Shown here piece by piece: positions 1 through 8,599 of a DNA stretch of 64,000 bases (its first letter is position 1; each line of letters starts with the position of its first letter). The stretch is from an uncultured Desulfomonile sp. (lineage in GTDB: Bacteria > Desulfobacterota > Desulfomonilia > Desulfomonilales > Desulfomonilaceae). The translations under genes were made by a program, and so were the position numbers. Location of the stretch: contig CAJBEZ010000010.1 of the NCBI GenBank assembly GCA_903952205.1, positions 25,153 to 89,152 of the forward strand. The letters run 5' to 3'. The notes beneath the pieces are model-generated. The model was not told the DNA's origin. It made no database searches and was given only the letters and a program-made list of their open reading frames with translations.

Positions 1-821
1 CGTATTAGCTGTTTCTCAAGTTTCTTTTTTTCTGTCAGGTCAGTGAAAATTCCCACAGATCCGGACTCCTTGGATCCCTCATACAAAATTGAGGCGGAAA
101 TATAAACGGGTATTGGACGACCATCTTTATGCAGGATCTCAACCTCCCGTTTTTGGAGAACACCCTTTCCTCCAAAGTCTTCCGATCTCAGATCTTTCAT
201 AATTTGTTTAGCTACTCCAGGCGGGTACAGATTGACTATGTTCATTGCGCCAACAACAGTCTCCTTTGAGTATCCAAGCAATCTCTCGGCAGCCGAGTTG
301 AAGATTACGATTTCTCCACCCTTTTTCACAGACACTATAGCGTCTGGAGAGTTTTCTATAAGGTTCTCCCTAAATTTGTAGGCCCTCTCGAGTTCGTCAT
401 TGGCTTCCCGCACAAGTATTTCCAGGTTCTTGGTGTACTTTTTCAGCTTCCTTTTCAATCCCAATTTCTCCAGGGAACGCTTGATTGAAAGAGATAGAAG
501 CTCTTCACTAACCGGCTTTGTAAGAAAATTTGACGCTTCCTTTCTCAAACATTCTACCGCCATATCCATGTCACCATGTCCGGTGATCATTATGACTTCC
601 GTCTCGGGTTTCAATGACTTGATCTTTCCCAGCAATTCTATTCCATCCATCCCCGGCATCCGGGCGTCAATTATCGCGATGTCGGGCGTCTCTTGCTGGA
701 ACAGCGTTAAAGCCGAATAGCCGTTTTCAGCCGTGAACACATCATAGCCATCAAGTTCCAGACTCATCTTTAAAAGATTGAGTATGCCGGCTTCATCATC
801 AACGAGCAGAATTTTTGTCAT
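1..821 (-). CDS. Response regulator with PAS domain, partial (3' end outside window)
   Basis: Open frame from the ATG at 821 to the left edge (273 residues seen). Residues 1-120 form a receiver domain: acidic pocket in LLVDDEAG, phospho-acceptor Asp52 in IIDARMPG and the conserved Lys102 in LTKPVSEE. A helical linker (about 115-150) leads to a PAS domain (about 150-262) beginning ENSPDAIVSV, and the frame then continues as a coiled linker of the sort that precedes a histidine-kinase core. A kinase or output domain therefore probably lies beyond the edge. The start overlaps the stop of the upstream histidine kinase by four bases (ATGA), so the two are translationally coupled and are likely partners. 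The receiver and PAS assignment is visible; the signal is not. Confidence 0.85.
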   Translation of the reverse strand, partial: MTKILLVDDEAGILNLLKMSLELDGYDVFTAENGYSALTLFQQETPDIAIIDARMPGMDGIELLGKIKSLKPETEVIMITGHGDMDMAVECLRKEASNFLTKPVSEELLSLSIKRSLEKLGLKRKLKKYTKNLEILVREANDELERAYKFRENLIENSPDAIVSVKKGGEIVIFNSAAERLLGYSKETVVGAMNIVNLYPPGVAKQIMKDLRSEDFGGKGVLQKREVEILHKDGRPIPVYISASILYEGSKESGSVGIFTDLTEKKKLEKQLI

Positions 822-2557
822 ATTTTTCGCCCCTGCGATGTTTTAGGGAAAGTGACCTTGAAAACCGTCCCGGGCATTTGAGATTCCACTATCTCAATAG
901 AACCGTTATAATCTTTTACAATGCCGTAACTTATCGCCAAACCAAGTCCTGTCCCGTGGCCTGACTGCTTTGTAGTGAAAAAGGGCTCAAATATTTTGGA
1001 TCTTAGACTCTTGGGAATTCCCGGTCCAGTATCGGATATTGTGGCTGTTACCCGGTCCTCTTCAATTCCTGATCTCACGAATACGCGATCGCCGGTAACC
1101 AGAGGTCCGTGCTCTTCATCACCTTGACGTTTCGACAGTATAGCGTCGCGAGCGTTCACGATCAAATTCATAAAGACCTGCTCCAACCTGTTTGCGTTAC
1201 CCCTGATGAGCGGAAGTTCGTCCTGGAGTTCGAGCGCAAATTCTATTTTGTGAGTTTCCAGTTGGCTTCTCAAAAGTGAGGCGCTTTTTCTGATGGGCTC
1301 GTTTATGTCCAGGAGCCCCGTGGTTTCGTCTGTTTTTCGTCCAAACTCTCTCAGATGATTGATAATCCCTGTCGCCCGACTTACACCATCATTGATCTCC
1401 TGCGCCACTTTAAAGAACTCGTCCGTAGAAATATCTCCTGTGGTTCTCAGTTTCTTTGACAGGAAATCAACCCCTATACGTATCACGTAAAGAGGTTGAT
1501 TGAGTTCATGGGCAATTCCAGTGGCCATCTCGCCAAGCGTAGCCATTTTGCCTGCGTGGATCAGTTTTGCCTGTTTTTCAAGCTTCTCTGTAGCGTCCCA
1601 TGCGGCTATCATAAGAACCGGGCGGTTTTCATAATTGCCGGCCGCCACATTAAAATTGACGACAAAGACTGACCCGCTTTTCCGCCTTCTCCTCAATATA
1701 GGGAGCGGGGCAATCTCGCTCAGATCAAGATTGCGCAAAAGAGACCGGGTAGGCTCACGATCAGTCTCCGGGGCCAAGTCGTCAAAATTCATCAGTAGAA
1801 ATTCTCCTCTGACAAATCCATATTCCTCCTCGGCGCGAGCATTGACATCAAGAATTTTCATGGTCTCTCTGTCAATTACAAATAGAGGAGTCGGCCCTTT
1901 GTCGAAAAGAAACCGGTAGCGTTTTTCAGATTCGATCAATCTCGATTCCGACGCCTTCAAATTCATTAGCATACGGTTAAACGAGCTTGTCAGTTGGTGT
2001 ATCTCGTCCCCGCCACTAACGTCAAACTCTATCGGGGGTTCCAGGCAATCAACATTCGAGGCTGCAGCTTTGCCTATGATGTGATTGTCAGTTATAGATG
2101 AACTGTCCCTACTGATTTGATCGGCCTTCTCAGTGAGTTCCTTTAGCGGTTCAGCAATTTTTTGTGAAATACGGTCGATGAACAACCATCCAATAGCGAT
2201 GACGATCAGGCTCGCGAAAAGGTGTATAAACTTAAGATGCTGAATTACATCATGGTCCTGGCTTAAGCGCGGGAATATTGTGATTCCCAGGATAGCGGCA
2301 ATTGTAATGACTACACCGGCGAAAATCAGGAGAGCGCTGGCCAGTATCCTGTTCCTGAAAGATACCAAGGACAACGCCCATCGTTTAACCCTGTCAGGAA
2401 GAAGAGGTTCAATTTTCTGAAGAAATTTTTCAATGAGGTCCGGTCCGTGGTGGACAATAGGGACCGTAGTTTTCAAACCGGGGGCGGAAGATTGCGCGAC
2501 TCCATTGTGGCTATGCCCCATGTGAGGACGATCATGAGTTCTGCCAAATTCGTCCAT
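818..2557 (-). CDS. Membrane sensor histidine kinase (HAMP-PAS-HisKA-HATPase)
   Basis: A 579-residue protein. Residues 1-60 are soluble and His-rich, with two transmembrane segments at about 71-95 and 110-128 and only a very short loop between them, so there is no real periplasmic sensor. A HAMP-like linker follows (about 125-200), then a PAS domain (about 208-325), the dimerisation/phosphoacceptor helix with His350 in GIAHELNQP, and the ATPase with the N box around 464-468, DTGPGI at 509-514 and GHGTGLGL near 533-540. Sensing is therefore probably cytoplasmic or within the membrane. GGGGA-type Shine-Dalgarno bases precede the ATG. It sits between a REC-GAF gene upstream and a REC-PAS gene overlapping downstream, an apparent phosphorelay operon. 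Confidence 0.92.
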   Translation of the reverse strand: MDEFGRTHDRPHMGHSHNGVAQSSAPGLKTTVPIVHHGPDLIEKFLQKIEPLLPDRVKRWALSLVSFRNRILASALLIFAGVVITIAAILGITIFPRLSQDHDVIQHLKFIHLFASLIVIAIGWLFIDRISQKIAEPLKELTEKADQISRDSSSITDNHIIGKAAASNVDCLEPPIEFDVSGGDEIHQLTSSFNRMLMNLKASESRLIESEKRYRFLFDKGPTPLFVIDRETMKILDVNARAEEEYGFVRGEFLLMNFDDLAPETDREPTRSLLRNLDLSEIAPLPILRRRRKSGSVFVVNFNVAAGNYENRPVLMIAAWDATEKLEKQAKLIHAGKMATLGEMATGIAHELNQPLYVIRIGVDFLSKKLRTTGDISTDEFFKVAQEINDGVSRATGIINHLREFGRKTDETTGLLDINEPIRKSASLLRSQLETHKIEFALELQDELPLIRGNANRLEQVFMNLIVNARDAILSKRQGDEEHGPLVTGDRVFVRSGIEEDRVTATISDTGPGIPKSLRSKIFEPFFTTKQSGHGTGLGLAISYGIVKDYNGSIEIVESQMPGTVFKVTFPKTSQGRKI

Positions 2558-2618
2558 CTTGACTTCCCCGTGGAACCGGTCCTGTCGAGGATCGACTTTC
2601 TGAACGTATTCTTGCCGG

Positions 2619-3560
2619 TCAGTCCCAGCCTATCTCATCAAAATACATCCTGAGATCTTCCCTGAGATTGTCGTATTCGTTTTTGACATCCTGATACAAA
2701 CGCGCATTTTGAATGGCCATGGCCGCCTGATCGGAGAATTCTTTCAATACTCGTGATTCTTGGGGCACGAAAGCTCTTTCTTCGCTGGCATAGACCCTAA
2801 GCGCACCGATTACCTTTCCTGGAACTTTAAGTGGTACGCTAAGGATGGAGACTATACCTTCTTTCATGGCATCCTCAGGATATTGTGTTCGAGGATCATC
2901 TGCAGCGTTCTTGACCCAGACGACCTCTCCCTTGAGAATCGTCTCCCCAATACTCTTGGAAGCGTCGATGGGTCCTTTCGAAACGTATTTCCGGCTCAGG
3001 CCATGAGTCCCAACTACCATTAGCCTCTTGTGACTCTTATCTAACAGACTCAAGGATGAGCCTTTGGCTTTCATGGCTTTCGCTACCCCCTGAACGATGT
3101 AATCCAGAACCTTTTCGAGATTCAGAGAGGATGCTACAGAGGTTTTCACTTCATAAAAAACGTCTTCCAGGTATTTCTTCTCCAACCGATTCCTGCGATC
3201 TTCAAATGCCTTTGCCACACTGTCTGGGAGCGATTCGGCGCTGATCGGTTTAAATAGGTAATCGAAAGCCCCGGCCCTCATAACCTTTACGGCAGTCTCG
3301 ACCGATGGCGCAAAGTCTGTAACGATAATTCTAAGGTTAGGGTCAAACTCCAATGACGATGACAGTAAATTGATTTCGTCATTGACCTTTCCGGCGTCCA
3401 TTATAAGAATATCGGATTTCAGTGATTGCAAGGCCCGTAAGGCCTCGGTATTTTTGTAGCACGTCTCGACTTCATATTTACTCCCAAGTAGGCGCGAAAC
3501 ACTTGAGAGAACAGATTCATCACCGTCAACCGCGAGAATTTTTCCTTTTTGGCTATTCAT
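2619..3560 (-). CDS. REC-GAF response regulator
   Basis: A 313-residue protein with an N-terminal receiver (about 1-120) and a GAF domain (about 140-290), without a DNA-binding domain. In the receiver the first acidic residues are Asp12 and Asp14 (AVDGDES), the likely phospho-acceptor is Asp55 in ILIMDAGK, and Lys104 lies in LFKPIS. The usual Met-Pro after the phospho-Asp is replaced by Ala-Gly, so phosphorylation chemistry may be modified. The GAF part ends in a helix beginning FSDQAAMAIQNA. The gene precedes the histidine kinase by 61 bases on the same strand and probably acts as a small-molecule-gated partner. The ligand cannot be read from the sequence. Confidence 0.85.
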   Translation of the reverse strand: MNSQKGKILAVDGDESVLSSVSRLLGSKYEVETCYKNTEALRALQSLKSDILIMDAGKVNDEINLLSSSLEFDPNLRIIVTDFAPSVETAVKVMRAGAFDYLFKPISAESLPDSVAKAFEDRRNRLEKKYLEDVFYEVKTSVASSLNLEKVLDYIVQGVAKAMKAKGSSLSLLDKSHKRLMVVGTHGLSRKYVSKGPIDASKSIGETILKGEVVWVKNAADDPRTQYPEDAMKEGIVSILSVPLKVPGKVIGALRVYASEERAFVPQESRVLKEFSDQAAMAIQNARLYQDVKNEYDNLREDLRMYFDEIGWD

Positions 3561-3688
3561 TCGTTATTACTACACTTTCCGTAATAAGCCTTTACATCTA
3601 TTGATTTAACAATTTGTGGAGAGGTCCCCGTCAACCAATCGGAGACCATGAATTCTACCTCCAATGATTAAAAAGGATTTCAGGAAAC

Positions 3689-4156
3689 CTATTTTCTCAT
3701 TCCTTCTATATCCTTGCGCATTGTTTCGTAAATAATTGCGTTTTCTATGGCAAGGGCGGCTTGTTTGGAAAATTTGGCTATAAGGTCCATTTCCTTATCA
3801 TCATAGTTTCGTTCATCAGGCGTGAACGGCTTCGGCAAATAGTCCAAAGCCCCTAATTTTATGGATTCTACAGCGAAACTCACTGTTGGATGTCCTGTAA
3901 ACATGATTATTCCAGTTTCAGGGTATTCGAGGGCCAACGCTTCCACCAATTCCATTCCATTTCGTTCCCGCATCATCAGGTCAGTCAGGATCAAATCGTA
4001 TGTTTTCTTCTTGAGAAGTTCCAAAGCCTGATCAACTCGTGGAACGGCATCCACGCTAAAACCCTGATTTTCCAGAACCCGCCGGACACTATCCTGGACA
4101 ATTTATTCGTCGTCGACAACCATTGTTATGGCTTTCATCGTAGTCGAGTCACTCAT
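3689..4156 (-). pseudogene. Decayed response regulator (in-frame stop, internal deletion)
   Basis: A strong Shine-Dalgarno (AAGGAGG) is followed by an ATG at 4156 and a receiver opening whose acidic pocket reads MVVDDE. The next codon is TAA (4103-4105) and the same frame then continues normally with IVQDSVRRVLENQGF. The body has the phospho-acceptor motif LILTDLMM and the LPKPF lysine motif. Right after that lysine the sequence jumps to a stretch beginning KFSKQAALAIENA, which matches the final GAF helix of the neighbouring REC-GAF protein. It therefore looks like a paralogue of the neighbour that lost its GAF core and gained a stop. A truncated product from an internal start (for example the ATG at 4054) is possible. 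Confidence 0.7.
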
Positions 4157-4254
4157 GCCGACCTCCTTATGATGGTCTTGTATTGATGACCGTGGATAGT
4201 CGATGCTGAACATATAATATCATTATACTCAAGAATTATCCCAGTAGAAGAAAG

Positions 4255-4644
4255 TTGCAGGATTCTTTTTATTCTTGCCCTTCGTTAAACCCATGCCCCG
4301 ACAAACCGAATTGCGTCAGCACTCTGGATGAACCCAATTCAAGAAAAATGCCCGCCATAAAATATTCCAGGCCTCTGGAAGACACTAAGGCCATTCTAGT
4401 TGACCTGTTGGAATCCATTCCAGGTTGTGAAGTGGTCGTGGCAAAAGAGGGTTACGTAAAAGCCGTTTTTACTTCAAGAATATTTAGATTTAAGGATGAT
4501 GTTGAGTTTTTATTTGACGATAGAGAAAAAATTCTGAATTTTAAATCCTCTTCCCGGTTAGGTTACTACGATTTTGGAGTAAATCGCAATAGAATGGAGA
4601 ACATTACTAAACAATTAGAAATTAGATTTGAGGAACCGAAATGA
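4255..4644 (+). CDS. DUF1499 family protein
   Basis: A 129-residue protein with the DUF1499 signature CPDKPNCVST near the N terminus, followed by a compact alpha/beta domain with a conserved RIFRFKDDVEF strand and the SSRLGYYDFGVNRNR region typical of this family. No ATG lies before the signature, so a TTG at 4255 is the likely start; the first ATG would remove the conserved cysteines. No signal peptide is evident, although many relatives are lipoproteins. Function is unknown. The gene diverges from the response-regulator operon, with about 100 bases between. Confidence 0.7.
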   Translation: MQDSFYSCPSLNPCPDKPNCVSTLDEPNSRKMPAIKYSRPLEDTKAILVDLLESIPGCEVVVAKEGYVKAVFTSRIFRFKDDVEFLFDDREKILNFKSSSRLGYYDFGVNRNRMENITKQLEIRFEEPK

Positions 4645-4683
4645 TCTTATCGCAATAATATTTTTCGGATTGGATGAATTTTT

Positions 4684-5733
4684 TCAACATATCTCGACTA
4701 AGCCATCGGGATCATAGTCAATGACGGCCCCAATAATTGACGCGGCCAATATTCCTGCCTGTTTGAGTTCATGTACCACGGAGCGCGCCAACTGATCGGG
4801 AACTCCCATTAGCAGGCCTCCGGAAGTTTGAGGATCAAACATGAGGTCCTTGATCGTTTCAGACACATGCCCATCTGTTCTCACCCATGCTCCGTAATGG
4901 TCACGGTTGGCGTATGCTCCCGCCGGCACCAATCCCATTGACGCAGCTTCAAAAGCTCCATCGAGCAAAGGAACAGAATCGCTGTCAATCCGGATTCTGC
5001 ATTTGCTCGCAACCGCCATCTCCGTTAGGTGGCCGGCAAGCCCAAAACCGGTAACATCGGTACAGGCTTGTACATTCCATTTTACAGCTATCTGGGAGGC
5101 GACATCGTTAAGAGCGCAGATTGTTCTTTCAAAATGTTCCCGGACATTTTCCGTCTCCATTCCGGCCTTGATCTGAGTGGCTATTATCCCCGCTCCCACA
5201 GGTTTTGTAAGAACAATCCTGTCTCCTGGCTTGAGAGAAGAGTTCTTCATTATCTTTTGAGGGTGAACAAGACCAAGCACAGACATGCCATACTTCGGCT
5301 CATCATCTTCTACGCTGTGTCCCCCTATGAGAGAAACGCCAGCTTGCCTCAACACGTCCAGACCTCCTTCAAGCACCAGTCGAAGCACATCAACACCCAG
5401 TTTCCGAGTTGGAAAACAGACCACATTCATAGCCGTAATCGGACGCGCCCCCATCGCGTAGACATCACTCAATGAATTTGCCGCCGCCGCCCTGCCGAAA
5501 ATACGCGGGTCATCGACAATAGGAGTAAAGAAATCAATAGTTTGAACCAGCGCAATCTCTTCGTTGAGCTTATACACACCGGCGTCTTCCGATCCGTCGA
5601 GGCCGGTTAGCACATTTGGGTCCGCGGGGATATCGAGCCCGCAGAGCGCTTTACTCAGGTCACCCGGACCTATTTTGGCCGCTCAACCCGATGTTTTGGA
5701 AAGGCTCGTCAGTTTAATTTCAATGTCTTCCAT
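4684..5733 (-). CDS. selD: Selenide, water dikinase SelD, a selenoprotein (UGA-encoded Sec17)
   Basis: SelD makes selenophosphate from selenide and ATP for selenocysteine and selenouridine synthesis. The true start is the ATG at 5733, behind an AGGAG ribosome site. The 349-residue frame contains one in-frame TGA at codon 17 (5683-5685), exactly where the family has the catalytic Cys or Sec, within the motif SG-U-AAKIGPGDL. Lys20 of the active site follows. Downstream are the glycine-rich nucleotide region and motifs such as TDVTGFGLAGHL and FDPQTSGGLLMG. Naive gene calling stops at the TGA and starts at an internal ATG (5613), losing the active site. A 5-bp hairpin beginning 12 bases after the UGA is a plausible SECIS. 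This implies SelA, SelB and tRNA-Sec elsewhere in the genome. Confidence 0.93.
5657..5671 (-). promoter_or_regulatory. Candidate bacterial SECIS hairpin in selD
   Basis: On the coding strand the bases AGGTC and GACCT form a perfect 5-bp stem with the loop CGGGT, starting 12 bases after the UGA codon. That is the window where bacterial SECIS apical hairpins bind SelB. It lies inside the coding sequence, as expected for bacteria. The pairing is seen directly; the function is inferred from position. Confidence 0.6.
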
Positions 5734-5896
5734 GCGCGCTCCTGTTTATTCAAGGTATGACAGTAGATCATTTCCTAATTAATTTCATTCACTGTCACTA
5801 TATCAAATATAGGTCAATCCTATCTGCGAGGGGAATCAAAATCGGCCTTCAGAAAATTTTATACCATTTATTGACCGGCAAATTTGTGTTTCATCC

Positions 5897-6385
5897 TTAA
5901 GATGGCTGTTTAGTCTGCAGCGCGCGACTGAGCATCTTAACCATAGGCGCCAATACAGTTAGGCTTAAAAACTCCCCACGTCTGAGGGAAGATATTGCTG
6001 AGCGCATTTGAGCCACGTCTTCCCTGACCGTGTCGACATCATCTTTGATACGCTGAGTTTCCGCCGAAAGTTGCGCAACGGCGAGATCACGAATCTCTCC
6101 GGCCATTTTCGCTTCCGGCCCCAATCCCAGGCGACCCGCCACCACAAACATGGCGGCGGCCGCAAGGCCATTCATGCCGGCGAGCGCTAGTCCTGCCGTG
6201 ATTCTACCAAGTCCATCAGTTAGATAAAAGTATGCGGCCACATTTGCCATAGCTACCGCAAGCAATATCGCCACGACACCCATAGCGATGAATGTCGCCT
6301 GACGGGCGGCCCGACGAATGTGGAGTCTCAATAAAACTAATTCCGCTCTTGTCAGAAGTCGCGCTTTCAGTAAAAACGATTCCAT
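5897..6385 (-). CDS. Holin-X-like (DUF1469) small membrane protein
   Basis: A 162-residue protein with an amphipathic N-terminal helix (about 1-30), two transmembrane helices (about 31-55 and 65-88), then a long charged coiled-coil tail (about 95-140) ending in a short hydrophobic segment. This arrangement matches the phage-holin-superfamily III / DUF1469 proteins, which are commonly chromosomal and often sit beside DUF883/ElaB-like proteins, as here. The exact role is unknown; relatives are thought to act at the inner membrane under stress. It lies 10 bases downstream of the coiled-coil membrane protein and is probably co-transcribed with it. Confidence 0.65.
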   Translation of the reverse strand: MESFLLKARLLTRAELVLLRLHIRRAARQATFIAMGVVAILLAVAMANVAAYFYLTDGLGRITAGLALAGMNGLAAAAMFVVAGRLGLGPEAKMAGEIRDLAVAQLSAETQRIKDDVDTVREDVAQMRSAISSLRRGEFLSLTVLAPMVKMLSRALQTKQPS

Positions 6386-6395
6386 ATTTTCCTCC

Positions 6396-6719
6396 CTACT
6401 TTGATACTAACCTTCCCAAAATGACGCCGAGTCCAAAGAGCGCTACCGCCGTCACTGCTGGGACCTTCTTAAGGTCGTGTCCCAGAGATTCGAACAATTC
6501 CTCCACTTGCGATTGAAGTCCTGTGAAGTCCGGAAACTCTTCTTCCTCTGCGATTTCTTCAGCCTCCATCGGTTTCTCGGACTTGCCCGATATTGGTGGG
6601 TTCTCGCTCTTTCTTAGCTCAGATTGAAGTTCCGCCACTTGACTTCGCAGCGCATCTATTTCCCGAATCAAATCTTCTTTTGGCATTACCACTGCTCCTG
6701 CGTTATCATCTTGGGTCAA
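6396..6719 (-). CDS. Small coiled-coil protein with C-terminal membrane anchor
   Basis: A 107-residue protein with a coiled-coil segment (about 13-42), an acidic linker rich in Glu (about 50-62), a second amphipathic helix and a single C-terminal hydrophobic helix with glycine zipper character (VALFGLGVILGRL). The layout resembles DUF883/ElaB-type proteins that tether to the inner membrane, but I see no diagnostic motif. It is immediately upstream of the Holin-X-like gene, so the two are likely one unit. Function not recognised. Confidence 0.6.
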   Translation of the reverse strand: MTQDDNAGAVVMPKEDLIREIDALRSQVAELQSELRKSENPPISGKSEKPMEAEEIAEEEEFPDFTGLQSQVEELFESLGHDLKKVPAVTAVALFGLGVILGRLVSK

Positions 6720-6728
6720 AGTAAACGA

Positions 6729-6747
6729 CCACGCGCAGAGCGCGTGG
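6729..6747. repeat. Perfect inverted repeat (8-bp stem, 3-base loop)
   Basis: CCACGCGC, loop AGA, then GCGCGTGG. It lies just upstream of the minus-strand small membrane protein gene and upstream of the promoter for the plus-strand small ORF. There is no downstream T tract on either strand, so it may be a regulator site or a weak terminator for read-through rather than a canonical terminator. Confidence 0.6.
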
Positions 6748-6837
6748 CTTTGCTGTAGTTCCCCATGCGTAATGACCCAACAAATCTTAGGCCAAGATCT
6801 CTGTTGAGGTCCAGTTTTGTTCGGTCATATTTTTTTC

Positions 6838-6866
6838 TTGACTTTCATTTTGTCTTTTATTATATT
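6838..6866 (+). promoter_or_regulatory. Sigma70-like promoter
   Basis: TTGACT and TATATT are separated by 17 bases, a near-consensus vegetative promoter. It points at the small ORF starting at 6936, giving a leader of about 60 bases. Confidence 0.6.
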
Positions 6867-6935
6867 GTTACATGGGGTATCAGAATAATTAATTGGAAAC
6901 CTGTTTTTTATTCAGAGTTGGGAAAATGTACGGCA

Positions 6936-7163
6936 ATGAACATCGATACAAAAATCGATCGCCTAATTGAGGCTGGTTGGTACGTGCTGGACTCCGAGTT
7001 CGACAACCGCGCTTTAGCCCACTGGAAGAAAACTGCCAGCGAATTTCTCATCAGTTTTCTTGGTCCTCGACACCTAGTCACTGAAAGCTTTATCTGCTGC
7101 TGGGAATCCAAGTCTGATCCCGAGACATTTCTTCAGCCAAATAACCACGAAAAGATTCAATAA
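6936..7163 (+). CDS. Small hypothetical protein (75 aa)
   Basis: The frame extends upstream to 6765, but the part before 6936 reads through the promoter and is hydrophobic and improbable, so the ATG at 6936 is chosen. The product begins MNIDTKIDRLIEAGWYVLD and is a compact, mixed-charge polypeptide with no membrane segment and two adjacent cysteines (FICCWES). The opening resembles short uncharacterised proteins that begin with an ID..LIEAGW motif, but I do not recognise a family. It has a good promoter and stands alone between divergent and convergent neighbours. Confidence 0.5.
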   Translation: MNIDTKIDRLIEAGWYVLDSEFDNRALAHWKKTASEFLISFLGPRHLVTESFICCWESKSDPETFLQPNNHEKIQ

Positions 7164-7191
7164 GGTTTAATAAATCTACATCAGGCTTCTC

Positions 7192-8175
7192 TCAGTCTGA
7201 TATGTAGATGACCTTGCTGCCTTGAGGCTCAAACTGAAACCTTAATTCAGTCAAATCAGCCAATGCGTTTCTAACCTTAGACTGGTTTTGAGGTTCCACA
7301 TAAAAAAGAAGAAAACCTCCTCCCCCAGCCCCAAGCAGTTTGCCGCCTATCGCACCTGCGGCTCGAGCCCTATCGTAGTATTCATCTATGGAATTATTTG
7401 AAATTTCCTCAACCAGGCTCTTCTTTAACAGCCATCCTTGATGCAGTATTTCTCCAAAATTACTGAGCGATCTTGATGACTGCAGAACTTGGATCAAATC
7501 GAAGCACAAACCCTTCATGCCGTTGAGGACTTCCATTTTCTTGCTGGTTTGCGCCTTTTGAACTTTCAATATGTCTCCAGCGCGCCGGGTCATGCCTGTG
7601 TAGAAAATCAGCAAGTTGTCCTGCAGGGTCTTCTTGGTTGCCGGGGAGCATACTATCGGGTCAATAAAAACGCTTTCGTCCGGATTGAAGACAATATGGC
7701 AAATTCCGCCATACGCTGCTATGAATTGATCCTGCTTGCCAATTGGATCTTTAAGTATTTCTATTTCAATATCGCAAGCCTGTTCAGCGAGCTTCCTGGC
7801 GGAAACCGATTCACCTTTGAACGTGTATAGAGCATGCAGTAGGCTTACAGCGTACGCGCTGGAAGACCCAAGGCCTGTGCCTGATGGGATGTCCGCCATG
7901 GAGGCTATCTCTACCCTTTCCGTCACACCGGTAAGTTTTAACGCCTCCCTGATTATAGGGTGACGTACTTCCTCCACTGAATTAACGAGCTCAGTCTTAG
8001 AATATTTTAGCGAAAGGCTGTGCTCAAAATATCGAGTCAAGCGGTTAACAGTTATGTAAATATACTTGTCTATGGTCGAACTAACGACAGCTCCGCCATC
8101 GAAATGATAATAAGACCGCAGGTCGGTCCCTCCCCCACAAAAACTTATTCGGAAAGGAGTGCGTGTGATTATCAT
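7192..8175 (-). CDS. GHMP-family sugar kinase, HddA-like (D-glycero-D-manno-heptose 7-phosphate kinase type)
   Basis: A 327-residue GHMP kinase. The N terminus RTPFRISFCGGGTDL is the hallmark of the HddA / fucokinase-like sugar kinases. The ATP-binding motif is IPSGTGLGSSSA (about 97-108), and the C-terminal glycine motif GGKLLGAGGGGFLLFY completes the fold. Relatives phosphorylate heptose 7-phosphate at C1 on the way to GDP-heptose for capsule or S-layer glycans. No other heptose genes are adjacent, so the exact sugar is an inference. The start ATG immediately opens the conserved motif. Confidence 0.8.
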   Translation of the reverse strand: MIITRTPFRISFCGGGTDLRSYYHFDGGAVVSSTIDKYIYITVNRLTRYFEHSLSLKYSKTELVNSVEEVRHPIIREALKLTGVTERVEIASMADIPSGTGLGSSSAYAVSLLHALYTFKGESVSARKLAEQACDIEIEILKDPIGKQDQFIAAYGGICHIVFNPDESVFIDPIVCSPATKKTLQDNLLIFYTGMTRRAGDILKVQKAQTSKKMEVLNGMKGLCFDLIQVLQSSRSLSNFGEILHQGWLLKKSLVEEISNNSIDEYYDRARAAGAIGGKLLGAGGGGFLLFYVEPQNQSKVRNALADLTELRFQFEPQGSKVIYISD

Positions 8176-8599
8176 AGTGTCCCGCTTTGCCTGTTATCAA
8201 GTTTTACAACTGACACCCTTGGATATTATTTGACCAGAATGTTCGTATCGCTCCTAATGGGGGGACCGGTAAAGCGGCTGGAATGGTCTGATTCTTACTT
8301 TGAGGTTTATATATGCCCCGTCCCGGAGATCCGCATTCCGGTAAAAGTTTCTCCAGGACGGGGTATACTTCACCCTCCATTTACAACCAGAAACAACAAA
8401 AATTAAAACCGGAAGCGGCGGTAATCAAACTTATTGGAACCTTGACTATTGAGTCAAGCCTTTTATTTCCATGACCTGTGTAATGACCTCAACATGCGCA
8501 TCATGGATAAAACATAAGATTCTGAAAGACAAACAAATTGAGCTTCTCAAAAAAAAGTGTCTAACCCCTATCTTTCCCAATTACTATAGATCTTCGCTA
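8176..8599. other. Intergenic region containing an inverted repeat
   Basis: 424 bases with no convincing gene, between the 3' end of icd and the 5' end of the GHMP kinase gene. It contains the inverted repeat at 8311-8367 (separate entry) and otherwise AT-rich, unstructured sequence that must hold the promoter of the kinase gene. Confidence 0.5.
8311..8367. repeat. Long imperfect inverted repeat
   Basis: The left arm ATATGCCCCGTCCCGGAGA (8311-8329) pairs with the right arm TCTCCAGGACGGGGTATA (8350-8367) with a single mismatch or bulge and a 20-base loop. It lies about 230 bases beyond the icd stop on the icd strand. It could be a processing or terminator structure, or a dispersed palindromic repeat. 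Confidence 0.65.

Noticed and set aside
5029..5475. 148-codon open frame on the plus strand across selD
   Set aside because: Antisense shadow of the SelD coding sequence.
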